From CAYSUS01 sp964434165 (GTDB lineage Bacteria > Planctomycetota > Planctomycetia > Pirellulales > Thermoguttaceae): 33,158 nucleotides of DNA. The notes under the pieces were generated by a model, which did not search any database, was not told the DNA's origin, and worked only from the letters and a program-made list of their open reading frames with translations. The stretch is taken from contig CAYSUS010000082.1 of NCBI GenBank assembly GCA_964434165.1, positions 1-33,158 of the forward strand. Reading direction: 5' to 3'. A program made the translations under genes and the position numbers. Numbering within the stretch: the stretch's first letter is position 1; the number at the start of each line of letters is the position of its first letter. Positions 1 to 7,089 of this stretch are shown here, piece by piece.

Positions 1-1197
1 ATCTTCGCGTACTCCCCCAATCCAGGGAAGACCAGTTTTGAGACAAAGCCTAGTGGTGGGATCGAAGCGAAGCGTGACGGGATTGCCGCCCAGGACCTGG
101 AACTTCGTGAGAACCGTCAGGATATCCGACGGGTCCCGGGGATTGACGGAGATCCCTGTCGTCCTGAGCCCGGTGTGGACGAGCACGTCCGTCCCTGTTG
201 CATCCGTGAGCAAGATGTCGAAGTCCGAGGTGCCGCTGTTTTGGGTGATGTGGTGATACGTGGTGATCGCGTACCGCCCGTCCCTCAAGCCTTCGAGGGT
301 AAGCGTCATTTCCTGGTCGGGGCTGTTGGTCAGGATGAGATCGGAGAGCAGGTCGGTGTAGTTCACGTAGAGGCCGTCTTCGATGCTCCGGTAGTCCCGC
401 CAGAACGGGGCCTGCGCCGAGACGACGATTTCGCCGCCGTCTCCAAGCGGTGTGGAAAACGTCTCGTTTGCGACGGTGGTGCCATCATGCGCCAGGGATT
501 CCCAGCCCGGCTGCAACGGGGCTTCCGTGTATTGACTGAAATCGATTCCGAAACCCATCGGCCCCGGAGGCGGCAGGGGTTCCGGCATGGTTCCCCCCAC
601 GCGCAATTGATAGCCGTTGAGGAACTGCGATCCGTCGTTGGCATCGAAGGTAATCGGTTGCTCGGACGCATCGGCGGTGAAGAACCCGGAAACATACTGA
701 GCGGGGTCTCGCGTTCGCAGCACGGCGGTATTGCCGGAAGTGATGGCAAGCGTCCGGCCAACATTCGGGTGAGAGAGGAAGAACTGCACCTCGTAGAGTT
801 GGCCGACGGTGAGTCCCGTCAGCGTTCCCACTTGAGGATTCGTGCCGCTCTGGAAAGCGATCGTGTCCGTAAGGGTGTCGATGGCTCCGCCGGTTGCGGT
901 TGCGCGTCCGGCTTCGCCGGCGTCGTAGGTCAGCCCCGTCAGATGCGCGAGCGAGCCGCCGCTGCTGAAATCCACGGCCTCGAACGGCACCGTGTTGACG
1001 GTGACCGGTACCGCCGAGGCGTCGCCGAAGCTCGCGGCTTCCACCAGGGTCCCGCCGGTGCTGACCGCCAGATCGGCGCGACCGAAAGTGCCGTCGATGT
1101 CACCCCGATACCAAGTGATCGGTCCAGCATGCGACTGCCCGACGTGACCGATTACGACGCAGGGCACCACAAGAGCCAGGGCGATGTGGGTCTTCAT
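1..1197 (-). CDS. Secreted two-domain protein, C-terminus cut by window edge
   Basis: An open frame of 399 codons starts at ATG 1197 and runs off the left edge without a stop. The N-terminus has a signal peptide (MKTHIALALVV..., likely cleaved near residue 24 after QSHA). Residues about 25-200 form a beta-rich domain containing LTVGQLYEVQFFLSH and YVSGFFTADASEQPITF. A proline-rich linker (about 204-214) leads to a second beta-rich domain from about 217, with SDLILTNS and RDGRYAITTYHH. Both modules resemble ones I associate with secreted PEP-CTERM-type proteins of planctomycetes; a C-terminal sorting signal would lie outside the window, so this is inference. A G-run (GGGGGGG) lies about 6 nt before ATG, and an in-frame TAG upstream bounds the start. 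It is 156 bp downstream of the UroD-fold gene on the same strand. Function unknown; extracellular or surface binding is the most likely role. Confidence 0.75.
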   Translation of the reverse strand, partial: MKTHIALALVVPCVVIGHVGQSHAGPITWYRGDIDGTFGRADLAVSTGGTLVEAASFGDASAVPVTVNTVPFEAVDFSSGGSLAHLTGLTYDAGEAGRATATGGAIDTLTDTIAFQSGTNPQVGTLTGLTVGQLYEVQFFLSHPNVGRTLAITSGNTAVLRTRDPAQYVSGFFTADASEQPITFDANDGSQFLNGYQLRVGGTMPEPLPPPGPMGFGIDFSQYTEAPLQPGWESLAHDGTTVANETFSTPLGDGGEIVVSAQAPFWRDYRSIEDGLYVNYTDLLSDLILTNSPDQEMTLTLEGLRDGRYAITTYHHITQNSGTSDFDILLTDATGTDVLVHTGLRTTGISVNPRDPSDILTVLTKFQVLGGNPVTLRFDPTTRLCLKTGLPWIGGVRED

Positions 1198-1263
1198 CTC
1201 GTGTCCCCCCCCAACAAGGATCGCGCTAAAGAAGATGCCGCTGCAGTGAAGAACTCGGCGCCA

Positions 1264-1292
1264 ATGCTACCAGCGCGCCGCGGGCAAATCAA
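1264..1292 (-). promoter_or_regulatory. Predicted sigma-70-type promoter of the secreted two-domain protein
   Basis: On the minus strand, TTGATT (1292-1287) is followed by a 17-nt spacer and TAGCAT (1269-1264). The -10 is preceded by TGG, giving an extended -10. Each hexamer matches consensus at 4 of 6 positions with ideal spacing. Transcription would begin near 1257, leaving a leader of about 60 nt before ATG 1197. This suggests the secreted protein is transcribed separately from the LRR/UroD pair upstream. Read by eye, not scored. Confidence 0.4.
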
Positions 1293-1353
1293 CTGCACGG
1301 TCCGCCTGGTCGCTCGCGCGGTCGCGCCGTGCCAGGACCGCCGTGGGGATCTC

Positions 1354-2427
1354 TCACCCGAATGCCGCACCGGCCCCACTGGTCTGGAGCTGGTCCAGGC
1401 GCAGAGGATACGTCCCGTAGGTGCGGACCGTGTTCCACATGGCCAGGTAATTCTCGGGCTTGACCTTGGAGTGGATGCTGTTGCTCGAGGAGAGGATCAG
1501 CCCGCCGCCTTGCCCGGCGCGGCGAATGACGTCCTTGGTGGCCTCGACCACCTCGGGCATGGAGCCGAACGTGAGCAGGTGGGCACAATCGACGTTGCCC
1601 TTCAGGGCCACGCGGTCGCCGTACTGCTGTTTCATCTGGCCGATGTCCATGCCCGAGATCGGGTCGATCGGGTCGAGGCAGTCGATCGGACAATCGAGGA
1701 TCATGTCCAATAGCGGCCTGAGGTTGCCGTCGCTGTGCTTGACCGCCATCAGGCCCTGCGCCTTGAAGCCCGCGAACACCCGCTTCATGCCGGGATAGAG
1801 GATCTCGCGAAACACCTTGGGCGACATCAGCGGCGACTCGGTCGAGGCCACGTCGTCGCCGGTGAACACGAAGTCGGCCCCCAGGCGCGCACACTCCTTG
1901 GCGTACTCGATGTTCAGATCCACGGAGAGCTCGACCAGCCCCGTGGCCAGCTCGGGCTCGGCGGCCAGGGCCATGAGGAAGTTCTCGAAGCCCATGATGT
2001 TCCGCGGGATCGAGAACACGTCGTTCAAGTGCACGCCGATGGCCAGCTTGCCCTTGTAGCAGTCCACCAGGCGCTTGAGGCTCTCGAACCGCCACGGGGC
2101 GCGGGGGTCGGGCGGCTCGTAGTTGCGCAGGTCGTCCATGGTCCGGATCGGGCCCTGGACCGCCACCACGTGCTCCTCCTCGGTCCGCTCGAACACGATG
2201 CCGTACTCGTTGCGGAACCGCTTCTGGCTGACCTGCTCGCGGCGGAAGTCGGGCTGCGTGAGGATCGCGTCGAGGCCCATGCGGAGCGTGAACTCCTCCA
2301 TGCTGCACCCGGGCAGGATCGCCTCGCGCACGTGACGGTCCAGGATCCACTCGAAGTGCGGGATGCGGTCGGGCTCCTCGCGGCGCAGCGCTGCCATCAC
2401 CCGTTCGGCCGAGGTCATCGAGGCCAT
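1354..2427 (-). CDS. Uroporphyrinogen decarboxylase-fold (URO-D/MtaA-like) protein
   Basis: This 357-aa protein has the overall pattern of the URO-D superfamily: an opening like TSAERVMAALRREEPDRIPHF, a central ARLGADFVFTGDD, and the segment VKHSDGNLRPLLDMI followed by LDPIDPISGMD and VALKGNVD. True HemE has an N-terminal substrate motif (RQAGRY type) that I do not find, so haem synthesis is unlikely. Corrinoid/CoM methyltransferases of the family (MtaA, CmuA) bind zinc with H-x-C-G; here the equivalent is HSDG at 231-234, with Asp replacing Cys. Substrate is therefore unknown, perhaps a methyl-transfer or decarboxylase reaction in the cytoplasm. No signal peptide. The ATG at 2427 shares its A with the TGA of the upstream LRR gene, implying translational coupling; a second ATG at 2418 is possible. 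Confidence 0.85.
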   Translation of the reverse strand: MASMTSAERVMAALRREEPDRIPHFEWILDRHVREAILPGCSMEEFTLRMGLDAILTQPDFRREQVSQKRFRNEYGIVFERTEEEHVVAVQGPIRTMDDLRNYEPPDPRAPWRFESLKRLVDCYKGKLAIGVHLNDVFSIPRNIMGFENFLMALAAEPELATGLVELSVDLNIEYAKECARLGADFVFTGDDVASTESPLMSPKVFREILYPGMKRVFAGFKAQGLMAVKHSDGNLRPLLDMILDCPIDCLDPIDPISGMDIGQMKQQYGDRVALKGNVDCAHLLTFGSMPEVVEATKDVIRRAGQGGGLILSSSNSIHSKVKPENYLAMWNTVRTYGTYPLRLDQLQTSGAGAAFG

Positions 2428-3362
2428 CAGTCGAGCTTCCCTTCGTCCACGAGTTGCCAGAAGTGCTGGGGAGGCAATCGCTGCTCCAGCGTGGGACCGA
2501 TCTCGCGCATGCTCGTCATGTTCCGCGCCACGTCCAGCCCCTTCTCAATGCGCCCCGGCGAGAAGATCAACCGCCGAAGCTGCATCCCCTCCAGCGGCGT
2601 CAGGTCGGCCACGCGCGAGCCGCCGATGTGCAGGCGCTGCAGGCCGCTGCCGGCAAGCGGGCCGAGGTCCTCGACCTTGGTGTTCTCCAGGGTCAGGCTC
2701 TCCAGCGGCAGGCCTTTCAAGGGGCTGATGTCCTCGACCGGGCAGCGATTGAGCCAGAGCTGCTGGAGCGTGCGGACCTCGGCGAGCGGCGTGAGGTCCT
2801 TCACCTTCGTGCCAAACAGGTACAGATACTCCAGCGGCGACTCCTCCAGTGGGCCGATGTCCGACACGTCCGTCTCGTTCAGGTAGAGCACCTTCAGCGG
2901 CATGCCGCGCAGGGCGCGGATGTCGGCCACGGGCGTGCCCTCCAAAGCCAGCAATTCGATCCGCATGCCCCGCAGCGGGCTGAGGTCGGTGATGCCGCAT
3001 CCCTTCAGGTCGAGCTTGGTGATGGGCAGCCCTGCCAGCGCGGAGATGTCTTTGAGCGACGGATCGTTGATCTGGACCGCGTCGATTCCCTGGCCCGACA
3101 TCCGCACCTGAACGTCGCCCCAGAAGCCCGGGTTGGCCTTGGCCAGGGCCGCGCGCAGCTCGTCGGCGCTGTGGATCTCGGGCGGCTCGGGATCGGTTTG
3201 GGGCTTCTCACCCGCGCTGTCGGCGGCCTCCGCGGCCGTCTCCGGCGCGTCCCTGGCATCTTCAGCCCCGCCCTTCGGCGCGTCGCCGCAACCGGCCACA
3301 AGCGCCGCCATCCAGAGGAGCCAGGTCACCCTCAACGGAAATGTCAGAACTCGGCCTTTCAT
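2427..3362 (-). CDS. Leucine-rich-repeat lipoprotein
   Basis: A 311-aa lipoprotein with signal sequence and lipobox LVAGC (Cys25), then a charged Ala/Glu/Asp linker (about 26-65). About eight LRRs of 21-22 residues follow from about residue 105 to 270, with the repeating pattern xLxxLPLxxLxLxxTxVxDLxPL. The C-terminal tail (about 280-311, ending FWQLVDEGKLD) is of a kind seen at the end of many planctomycete LRR proteins, including LRR-kinase fusions. The frame stays open upstream to 3890. The ATG at 3362 is chosen because it gives the lipoprotein signal and has AGGAG about 11 nt upstream, whereas longer versions bury the signal peptide and overlap the plus-strand gene. Probably membrane-anchored at the periplasmic side as a protein-binding scaffold. 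Its stop overlaps the UroD-like start (TGATG). Confidence 0.85.
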   Translation of the reverse strand: MKGRVLTFPLRVTWLLWMAALVAGCGDAPKGGAEDARDAPETAAEAADSAGEKPQTDPEPPEIHSADELRAALAKANPGFWGDVQVRMSGQGIDAVQINDPSLKDISALAGLPITKLDLKGCGITDLSPLRGMRIELLALEGTPVADIRALRGMPLKVLYLNETDVSDIGPLEESPLEYLYLFGTKVKDLTPLAEVRTLQQLWLNRCPVEDISPLKGLPLESLTLENTKVEDLGPLAGSGLQRLHIGGSRVADLTPLEGMQLRRLIFSPGRIEKGLDVARNMTSMREIGPTLEQRLPPQHFWQLVDEGKLD

Positions 3363-3600
3363 GTTGCTGGAAAGCTCCTGTCGAGACACAAACGGCACCA
3401 CGGGCGCGCCGGCTTGCAGTAGCGCGCGACCGCGAAATCCCTGCGGGCGGCAGAAGTCCCAAGCGTAGCAGCCGCGGCAGGTTAGGTCAACTTGGTCCGC
3501 CATCTGCGTCCCGGTCGGCGCAAGATCGACCGCTCCTGGGCGAACACCGCCGTGGGCAGCCGTGACGCATGAAAACCCCATGCACGGGGACGCCGATTCC

Positions 3601-4227
3601 ATGAACGCCTCGCAGCTTCGATCCCGGATCCGGCGGCACAACGCGTTGCAGATCGGCCTGGGGCTGCTGGCCCTGGCCGGGGCGCCCCTGCTGTGGTACC
3701 TCTCCTTCTGGGTGCTTCGCATCCTGTTCCTGTTGGCTCTCTCCCGGTTCCTCGGCGAGAAGGCCGTCGCGCTGAGCTTCTGGATCGCCACGGCCGGAAC
3801 CATCCTCCTCGTGCTCGAGGGGCTGCGCGAGGGATACCACGCGTTTTCGCTGGCGGACGTGCCGGCCCGGCCCCGCACGCACCTCGCCACGCGGGTCGGG
3901 CCGTTGATCCTCCGCAGCGTGGGGGGCTACGGCTCCTTGCTGACGAGCCTGCTCCTGGTGGCTCCGCAGGTGACGCTCGCCGGCCTTCGCCTCGTCACTT
4001 CGGCGATTCGCACGGGCCCGTTCACCATCGACCAGGCCGTCCACATCTACAACGATCTGACCGAGCGCCGCGAGTGGCTCGATCCGCTGGACTACCCCGG
4101 CAGCGACCGCGCCGTGTCGATCCTCCGGCAGCTCCGGCTGATCTGGACGCAAGGGGACGAGGACGACGTGCCCGTGCGCATCCGCATTCCGCCGGGCGCG
4201 CACGCCCCCGCGCAGCCCTCCCCATAG
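3601..4227 (+). CDS. Hypothetical integral membrane protein
   Basis: A 208-aa protein, no family recognised. Hydrophobic stretches at about 15-50 (one long or two adjacent helices), 55-75 and 108-133 suggest three or four membrane spans. A short basic N-terminus (RSRIRRH) would lie inside. The C-terminal about 75 residues are soluble and mixed-charge. The frame is also open from GTG 3562 and ATG 3580. ATG 3601 is preferred because GGGGA lies 10 nt upstream and the protein then begins directly with the basic segment; the alternatives add up to 13 residues of no visible value. It diverges from the LRR lipoprotein and converges on modC with only 35 bp between stops. No function can be inferred. 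Confidence 0.6.
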   Translation: MNASQLRSRIRRHNALQIGLGLLALAGAPLLWYLSFWVLRILFLLALSRFLGEKAVALSFWIATAGTILLVLEGLREGYHAFSLADVPARPRTHLATRVGPLILRSVGGYGSLLTSLLLVAPQVTLAGLRLVTSAIRTGPFTIDQAVHIYNDLTERREWLDPLDYPGSDRAVSILRQLRLIWTQGDEDDVPVRIRIPPGAHAPAQPSP

Positions 4228-4262
4228 CGCGACGCGGGCGCTCCGTCCTGTTCGTCCGCTCG

Positions 4263-5339
4263 TCACGGCCCCAGCACGCGCAGGCTGTGGGCCTTCAGGT
4301 GGCAGGTCACGGCGCCGCCCGGGGCGAGGCCCAGCTCCGCGACCGCGTCGGGCGTGACCTCGGCCCAGATCAACTGCCCGATGTCGATGGCCACGAACAC
4401 GGCCCCCTGGATCGGCACCAGCTCGCGGACCACGCCGTGCAGGTGGTTGCGGGCGCTCAGGCCGGCCACGTCCTGGCGCGAGAGCATGACCTCGGCCGGC
4501 GAGAACTGCACGAAGCAGCAGGCCGTGGCCGGGGCGTCCTGGGGCGGGAGATGGATCACCTGCTGGCCCACGCGGCCCGTGGCATGGTCCGGCGCGGTCT
4601 CCACCAACTCTACACGGAGCAGGTTGACCGGGCCCATCGAGTTCTTCCAGCCCAGCGGCTCGGGCCGGCTGAGGGCCTCCTCGGGCGCGCCGGAGCCGAC
4701 GACGCGGCCCGCTTCGACCACGACGACCCAATCGGCCAGGCGCCGGACCTCGGTCTGCGAGTGCGTGACGAACAGCGTGGGAATCTTCCACTCGGCCACG
4801 ACGCGCTCCAGGTAGGCGAGGATGCGGGACTTCAGCGCCGCGTCGATGGCCGCCAGGGGCTCGTCCATCAACAGAAGCTCCGGGCCGCTGAGCAGCGCCC
4901 TGCCCAGGGCCACGCGCTGGCGCTCCCCGCCGGAGAGGCGCCGCGGGTAGCGGTCCAAGAGGTGGCCGATCTTCAGCACCTCGACCACGCGGGTCATCTC
5001 GACGGCCCGGCTGCGGTGACCGCGGCACCGCCAGCCGTAGCGGAGATTGCCCTGGACGGTCATGTGCGGGAAGAGCAGGTGATCCTGAAACACCATGCCC
5101 ACGTGGCGCCGCTCCGGGGCGAGGCACACGCCGGCCCGGGTGTCGAGCAACGTCCGCTCGCCGAGGCGCACGCGCCCCTGCTGCGGCCGGACGAATCCGG
5201 CGATGATGCCCAGCACCGTGGTCTTGCCCGCCCCGGACGGACCGAACAGCGCGGTGACCGTCCGCTCCAGGGCGAATTCCAACTCGAGCCGGAATCCGCC
5301 AGCGAACTGGTGCCGGCAGTGCAGGTCAAGCCGCGTCAC
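4263..5339 (-). CDS. modC: Molybdate ABC transporter ATP-binding protein ModC
   Basis: A 358-aa ATPase energising molybdate uptake through ModB at the inner face of the cytoplasmic membrane. Walker A GPSGAGKTT (33-41), Q-loop Gln85, signature LSGGE (135-139), Walker B LLLMDE (155-160) and switch His193 are all present. A C-terminal regulatory TOBE/Mop-type domain occupies about 296-356 (SARNHLHGVVREL... GLAPGGAVTCHLKA), the part that senses intracellular oxyanion in the family. Length fits the family (E. coli ModC 352 aa). The frame runs open much further upstream through modB. The start is taken as GTG 5339 (VTRLDLHC), because the residues before it read as out-of-frame modB and there is no ATG before Met82. 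This overlaps the modB stop by 14 nt, indicating coupled translation as the last gene of modABC. Confidence 0.93.
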   Translation of the reverse strand: MTRLDLHCRHQFAGGFRLELEFALERTVTALFGPSGAGKTTVLGIIAGFVRPQQGRVRLGERTLLDTRAGVCLAPERRHVGMVFQDHLLFPHMTVQGNLRYGWRCRGHRSRAVEMTRVVEVLKIGHLLDRYPRRLSGGERQRVALGRALLSGPELLLMDEPLAAIDAALKSRILAYLERVVAEWKIPTLFVTHSQTEVRRLADWVVVVEAGRVVGSGAPEEALSRPEPLGWKNSMGPVNLLRVELVETAPDHATGRVGQQVIHLPPQDAPATACCFVQFSPAEVMLSRQDVAGLSARNHLHGVVRELVPIQGAVFVAIDIGQLIWAEVTPDAVAELGLAPGGAVTCHLKAHSLRVLGP

Positions 5340-6033
5340 GGCCGGGCTTCCTCCGTTCGAGCCACTCGCTGAAGGCCATGGCCGCACACGCCAGAAGGAT
5401 GGAAAGCACCACGAGGCGCCAGCTCTGCTCCACCCCGCCGGGCCGGCCGGCCATGCTGAAAACGGCCAGGGGAATCGTGCGGGTCTGGCCTTCGATGTTG
5501 CCGGCGACCATGATCGTGGCCCCGAACTCGCCCAGGCTGCGGGCGAAGGCCAGGGTCCACCCGGCGATGACGCCCCGGCGGGCAAGCGGAAGACTGACCT
5601 GGAAGAACGTGGCCAGCCGGCTCGAGCCGAGGCTCCAGGCGGCCATCTCCAGGCGCGGATCGACCGACTGGAACGCCAGGCGGATCGCGCGGACCATGAG
5701 CGGGAAGCCCACGACCATCGAGGCCAGCACCGCTCCGGCCCAACTGAAGACCACCTCGATTCCGAGGGTGCCTTTCAGCAGCGATCCGATCGGTCCCTTG
5801 GCCCCGAACAGCACCAAGAGCAGGTATCCCGTGACCACGGGCGGCAGTACCATGGGCAGGCTGACCACGGCCTCGACGAGCCACTTGCCGGCAAACGACG
5901 TCCTCGCCAGCGCGTATCCCAGCGCGATGCCCAGGGGCAAGGCCACCGCGGCGGAGGTCACGCCCACCGTCAGGCTCAGCCACAGGGCCGTCCACTCCTC
6001 GGGCGTGAATAGGACCGTCGCAGGCGTCATCAT
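5326..6033 (-). CDS. modB: Molybdate ABC transporter permease ModB
   Basis: A 235-aa permease of the BPD_transp_1 family, about five membrane helices. It contains the family features SLPMVLPPVVTGYLLL, the EAA-like coupling loop LEMAAWSLGSSRLATFFQVSLP, and ARSLGEFGATIMVAGN, strongly typical of ModB. It forms the membrane channel that accepts molybdate from ModA and is driven by ModC. Two consecutive ATGs (6033 and 6030) could start it; no strong Shine-Dalgarno sequence is visible. The gap from the modA stop is 16 nt, so reinitiation is plausible. Its 3' end overlaps the modC start by 14 nt. Confidence 0.95.
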   Translation of the reverse strand: MMTPATVLFTPEEWTALWLSLTVGVTSAAVALPLGIALGYALARTSFAGKWLVEAVVSLPMVLPPVVTGYLLLVLFGAKGPIGSLLKGTLGIEVVFSWAGAVLASMVVGFPLMVRAIRLAFQSVDPRLEMAAWSLGSSRLATFFQVSLPLARRGVIAGWTLAFARSLGEFGATIMVAGNIEGQTRTIPLAVFSMAGRPGGVEQSWRLVVLSILLACAAMAFSEWLERRKPGRDAA

Positions 6034-6049
6034 CGGGCGGGCGCGGGAC

Positions 6050-6853
6050 TCACTCGGTCTCTTCCGGGGGCGGCAGCACGGAGAACCCGTAGGTGCGAAA
6101 CACCTTAGCCGCGCGCGGGCCGCAGAGGAATGCGAAGAACTCCTCGGCGGCCGGGTTGTCGGCGCCCCGCTTCAAGAGCACCAGCGGGTAGCGGATCGGC
6201 GTGCTCAGCTCGACGGGGAGCTCCGTGGCGATCTTGACCTTTTCTGAGACGGCCGCGTCCGTGGCATACACGATGCCGGCCTCGGCGTTGCCCGTCTCGA
6301 CGAACACCATGGCGCGGCGCACGTCGGAGGCCGCCACGACCTTGGGCTCGAGCTTCGTCCACAGGCCCAGCGCGATGAGGGCCTCCTTGGCGTACATGCC
6401 GGCCGGGGCCGCGTCGGGATCGGCCAGGGCCAGCTTCTCGATCCCCAGGCTCGTCAGGTCTTCGGGCTTATCGAGCGTCAGGTCCGCGTCGGCGGGGACG
6501 ACGATCACCAGGCGATTGCCCAGCAGGTCGTGCCGTCGGGCGACGTGGCCCTCCTTCTCGAGGAAGTCGGCCCACTTCTGGTTGGCCGAAAGGAAGAGAT
6601 CGGCCCCCGCCCCGCTGGCGATCTGCTGCGCCAATGCCGAGCTGGCCGCATAGCTTGTTTGCACCTCGACCTCGTGCTCATCCTCGTACACGCTGCGGAT
6701 CTCGTCCAGGACGCTGGTCGTGCTGGCGGCAGCCAGGAGCGTGACCTTCCCGGTGCGAGGCCGACCGTCCGTCCCGGCCCCCTCGCCGCAGCCGGCCAGC
6801 GTCAAGCTTGCGAGGGCGAGCCAGAGCAGGGTTCGCATCGCGGTGCGTCTCAT
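6050..6853 (-). CDS. modA: Molybdate-binding lipoprotein ModA
   Basis: A 267-aa periplasmic solute-binding lipoprotein: signal sequence and lipobox TLAGC (Cys22), then the ModA fold with VTLLAAASTTSVLDEI, SYAASSALAQQIASGA and ADPDAAPAGMYAKEAL, the segments that form the oxyanion pocket in ModA. It captures molybdate (tungstate cannot be excluded) and hands it to ModBC. The frame is open to 6892, but ATG 6853 is chosen because AGGAG sits about 7 nt upstream and the lipoprotein signal begins here; ATG 6838 is a second possibility. First gene of modABC. The promoter is probably in the 236-bp divergent region shared with chrA. No Moco riboswitch could be recognised by eye. Confidence 0.94.
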   Translation of the reverse strand: MRRTAMRTLLWLALASLTLAGCGEGAGTDGRPRTGKVTLLAAASTTSVLDEIRSVYEDEHEVEVQTSYAASSALAQQIASGAGADLFLSANQKWADFLEKEGHVARRHDLLGNRLVIVVPADADLTLDKPEDLTSLGIEKLALADPDAAPAGMYAKEALIALGLWTKLEPKVVAASDVRRAMVFVETGNAEAGIVYATDAAVSEKVKIATELPVELSTPIRYPLVLLKRGADNPAAEEFFAFLCGPRAAKVFRTYGFSVLPPPEETE

Positions 6854-6979
6854 CGTGTTCTCCTGGCCAAGGGGGGTCTGGAGCCCGATCACAAATGCGT
6901 CTTGCGCGCAGCCAACGCACCGGCTGGGAAACGACTGCCGACCCCCTGCCCTGCGGTTTCTCCTGTCTTGGCGACCCTG

Positions 6980-6988
6980 CTATCATAG
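6980..6988. promoter_or_regulatory. Symmetric divergent -10 element between modA and chrA
   Basis: CTATCATAG is a perfect palindrome around a central C. On the plus strand it reads TGC-TATCAT (6978-6986), an extended -10 pointing to chrA 102 bp away. On the minus strand it reads TATGAT (6987-6982), a 5/6 match to TATAAT pointing to modA about 130 bp away. No good -35 is seen on either strand; the best on the minus strand, TTTCGA at 17-nt spacing, matches only 3 of 6. The two promoters would be mutually exclusive if both are used. Confidence 0.3.
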
Positions 6989-7089
6989 AAGCCGCCCGAT
7001 CGACTCGAAAGCCCCAACCACCCCGACGGCCGCGCAACCCGCCTGTCGGGCTCCTCACCGCCCGAAGGACACCCCGTTTGGCGAAGGAA

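Noticed and set aside
175..1713. 512-codon plus-strand open frame
   Set aside because: It lies antisense to the secreted two-domain gene and the UroD-fold gene and is Arg/Gly/Val-rich with no recognisable domain; a GC-bias shadow.
3363..3890. N-terminal extension of the LRR lipoprotein frame, including an ATG at 3503
   Set aside because: It would bury the lipoprotein signal peptide, has no ribosome site and its longest form overlaps the opposite-strand membrane protein gene.
3693..5372. 559-codon plus-strand frame
   Set aside because: It is out of frame with the membrane protein gene and antisense to modC, whose ATPase motifs are complete.
6854..7077. Molybdenum-cofactor riboswitch or ModE site upstream of modA
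   Set aside because: No recognisable Moco motif or ModE-type palindrome could be found by eye; needs a covariance-model search.
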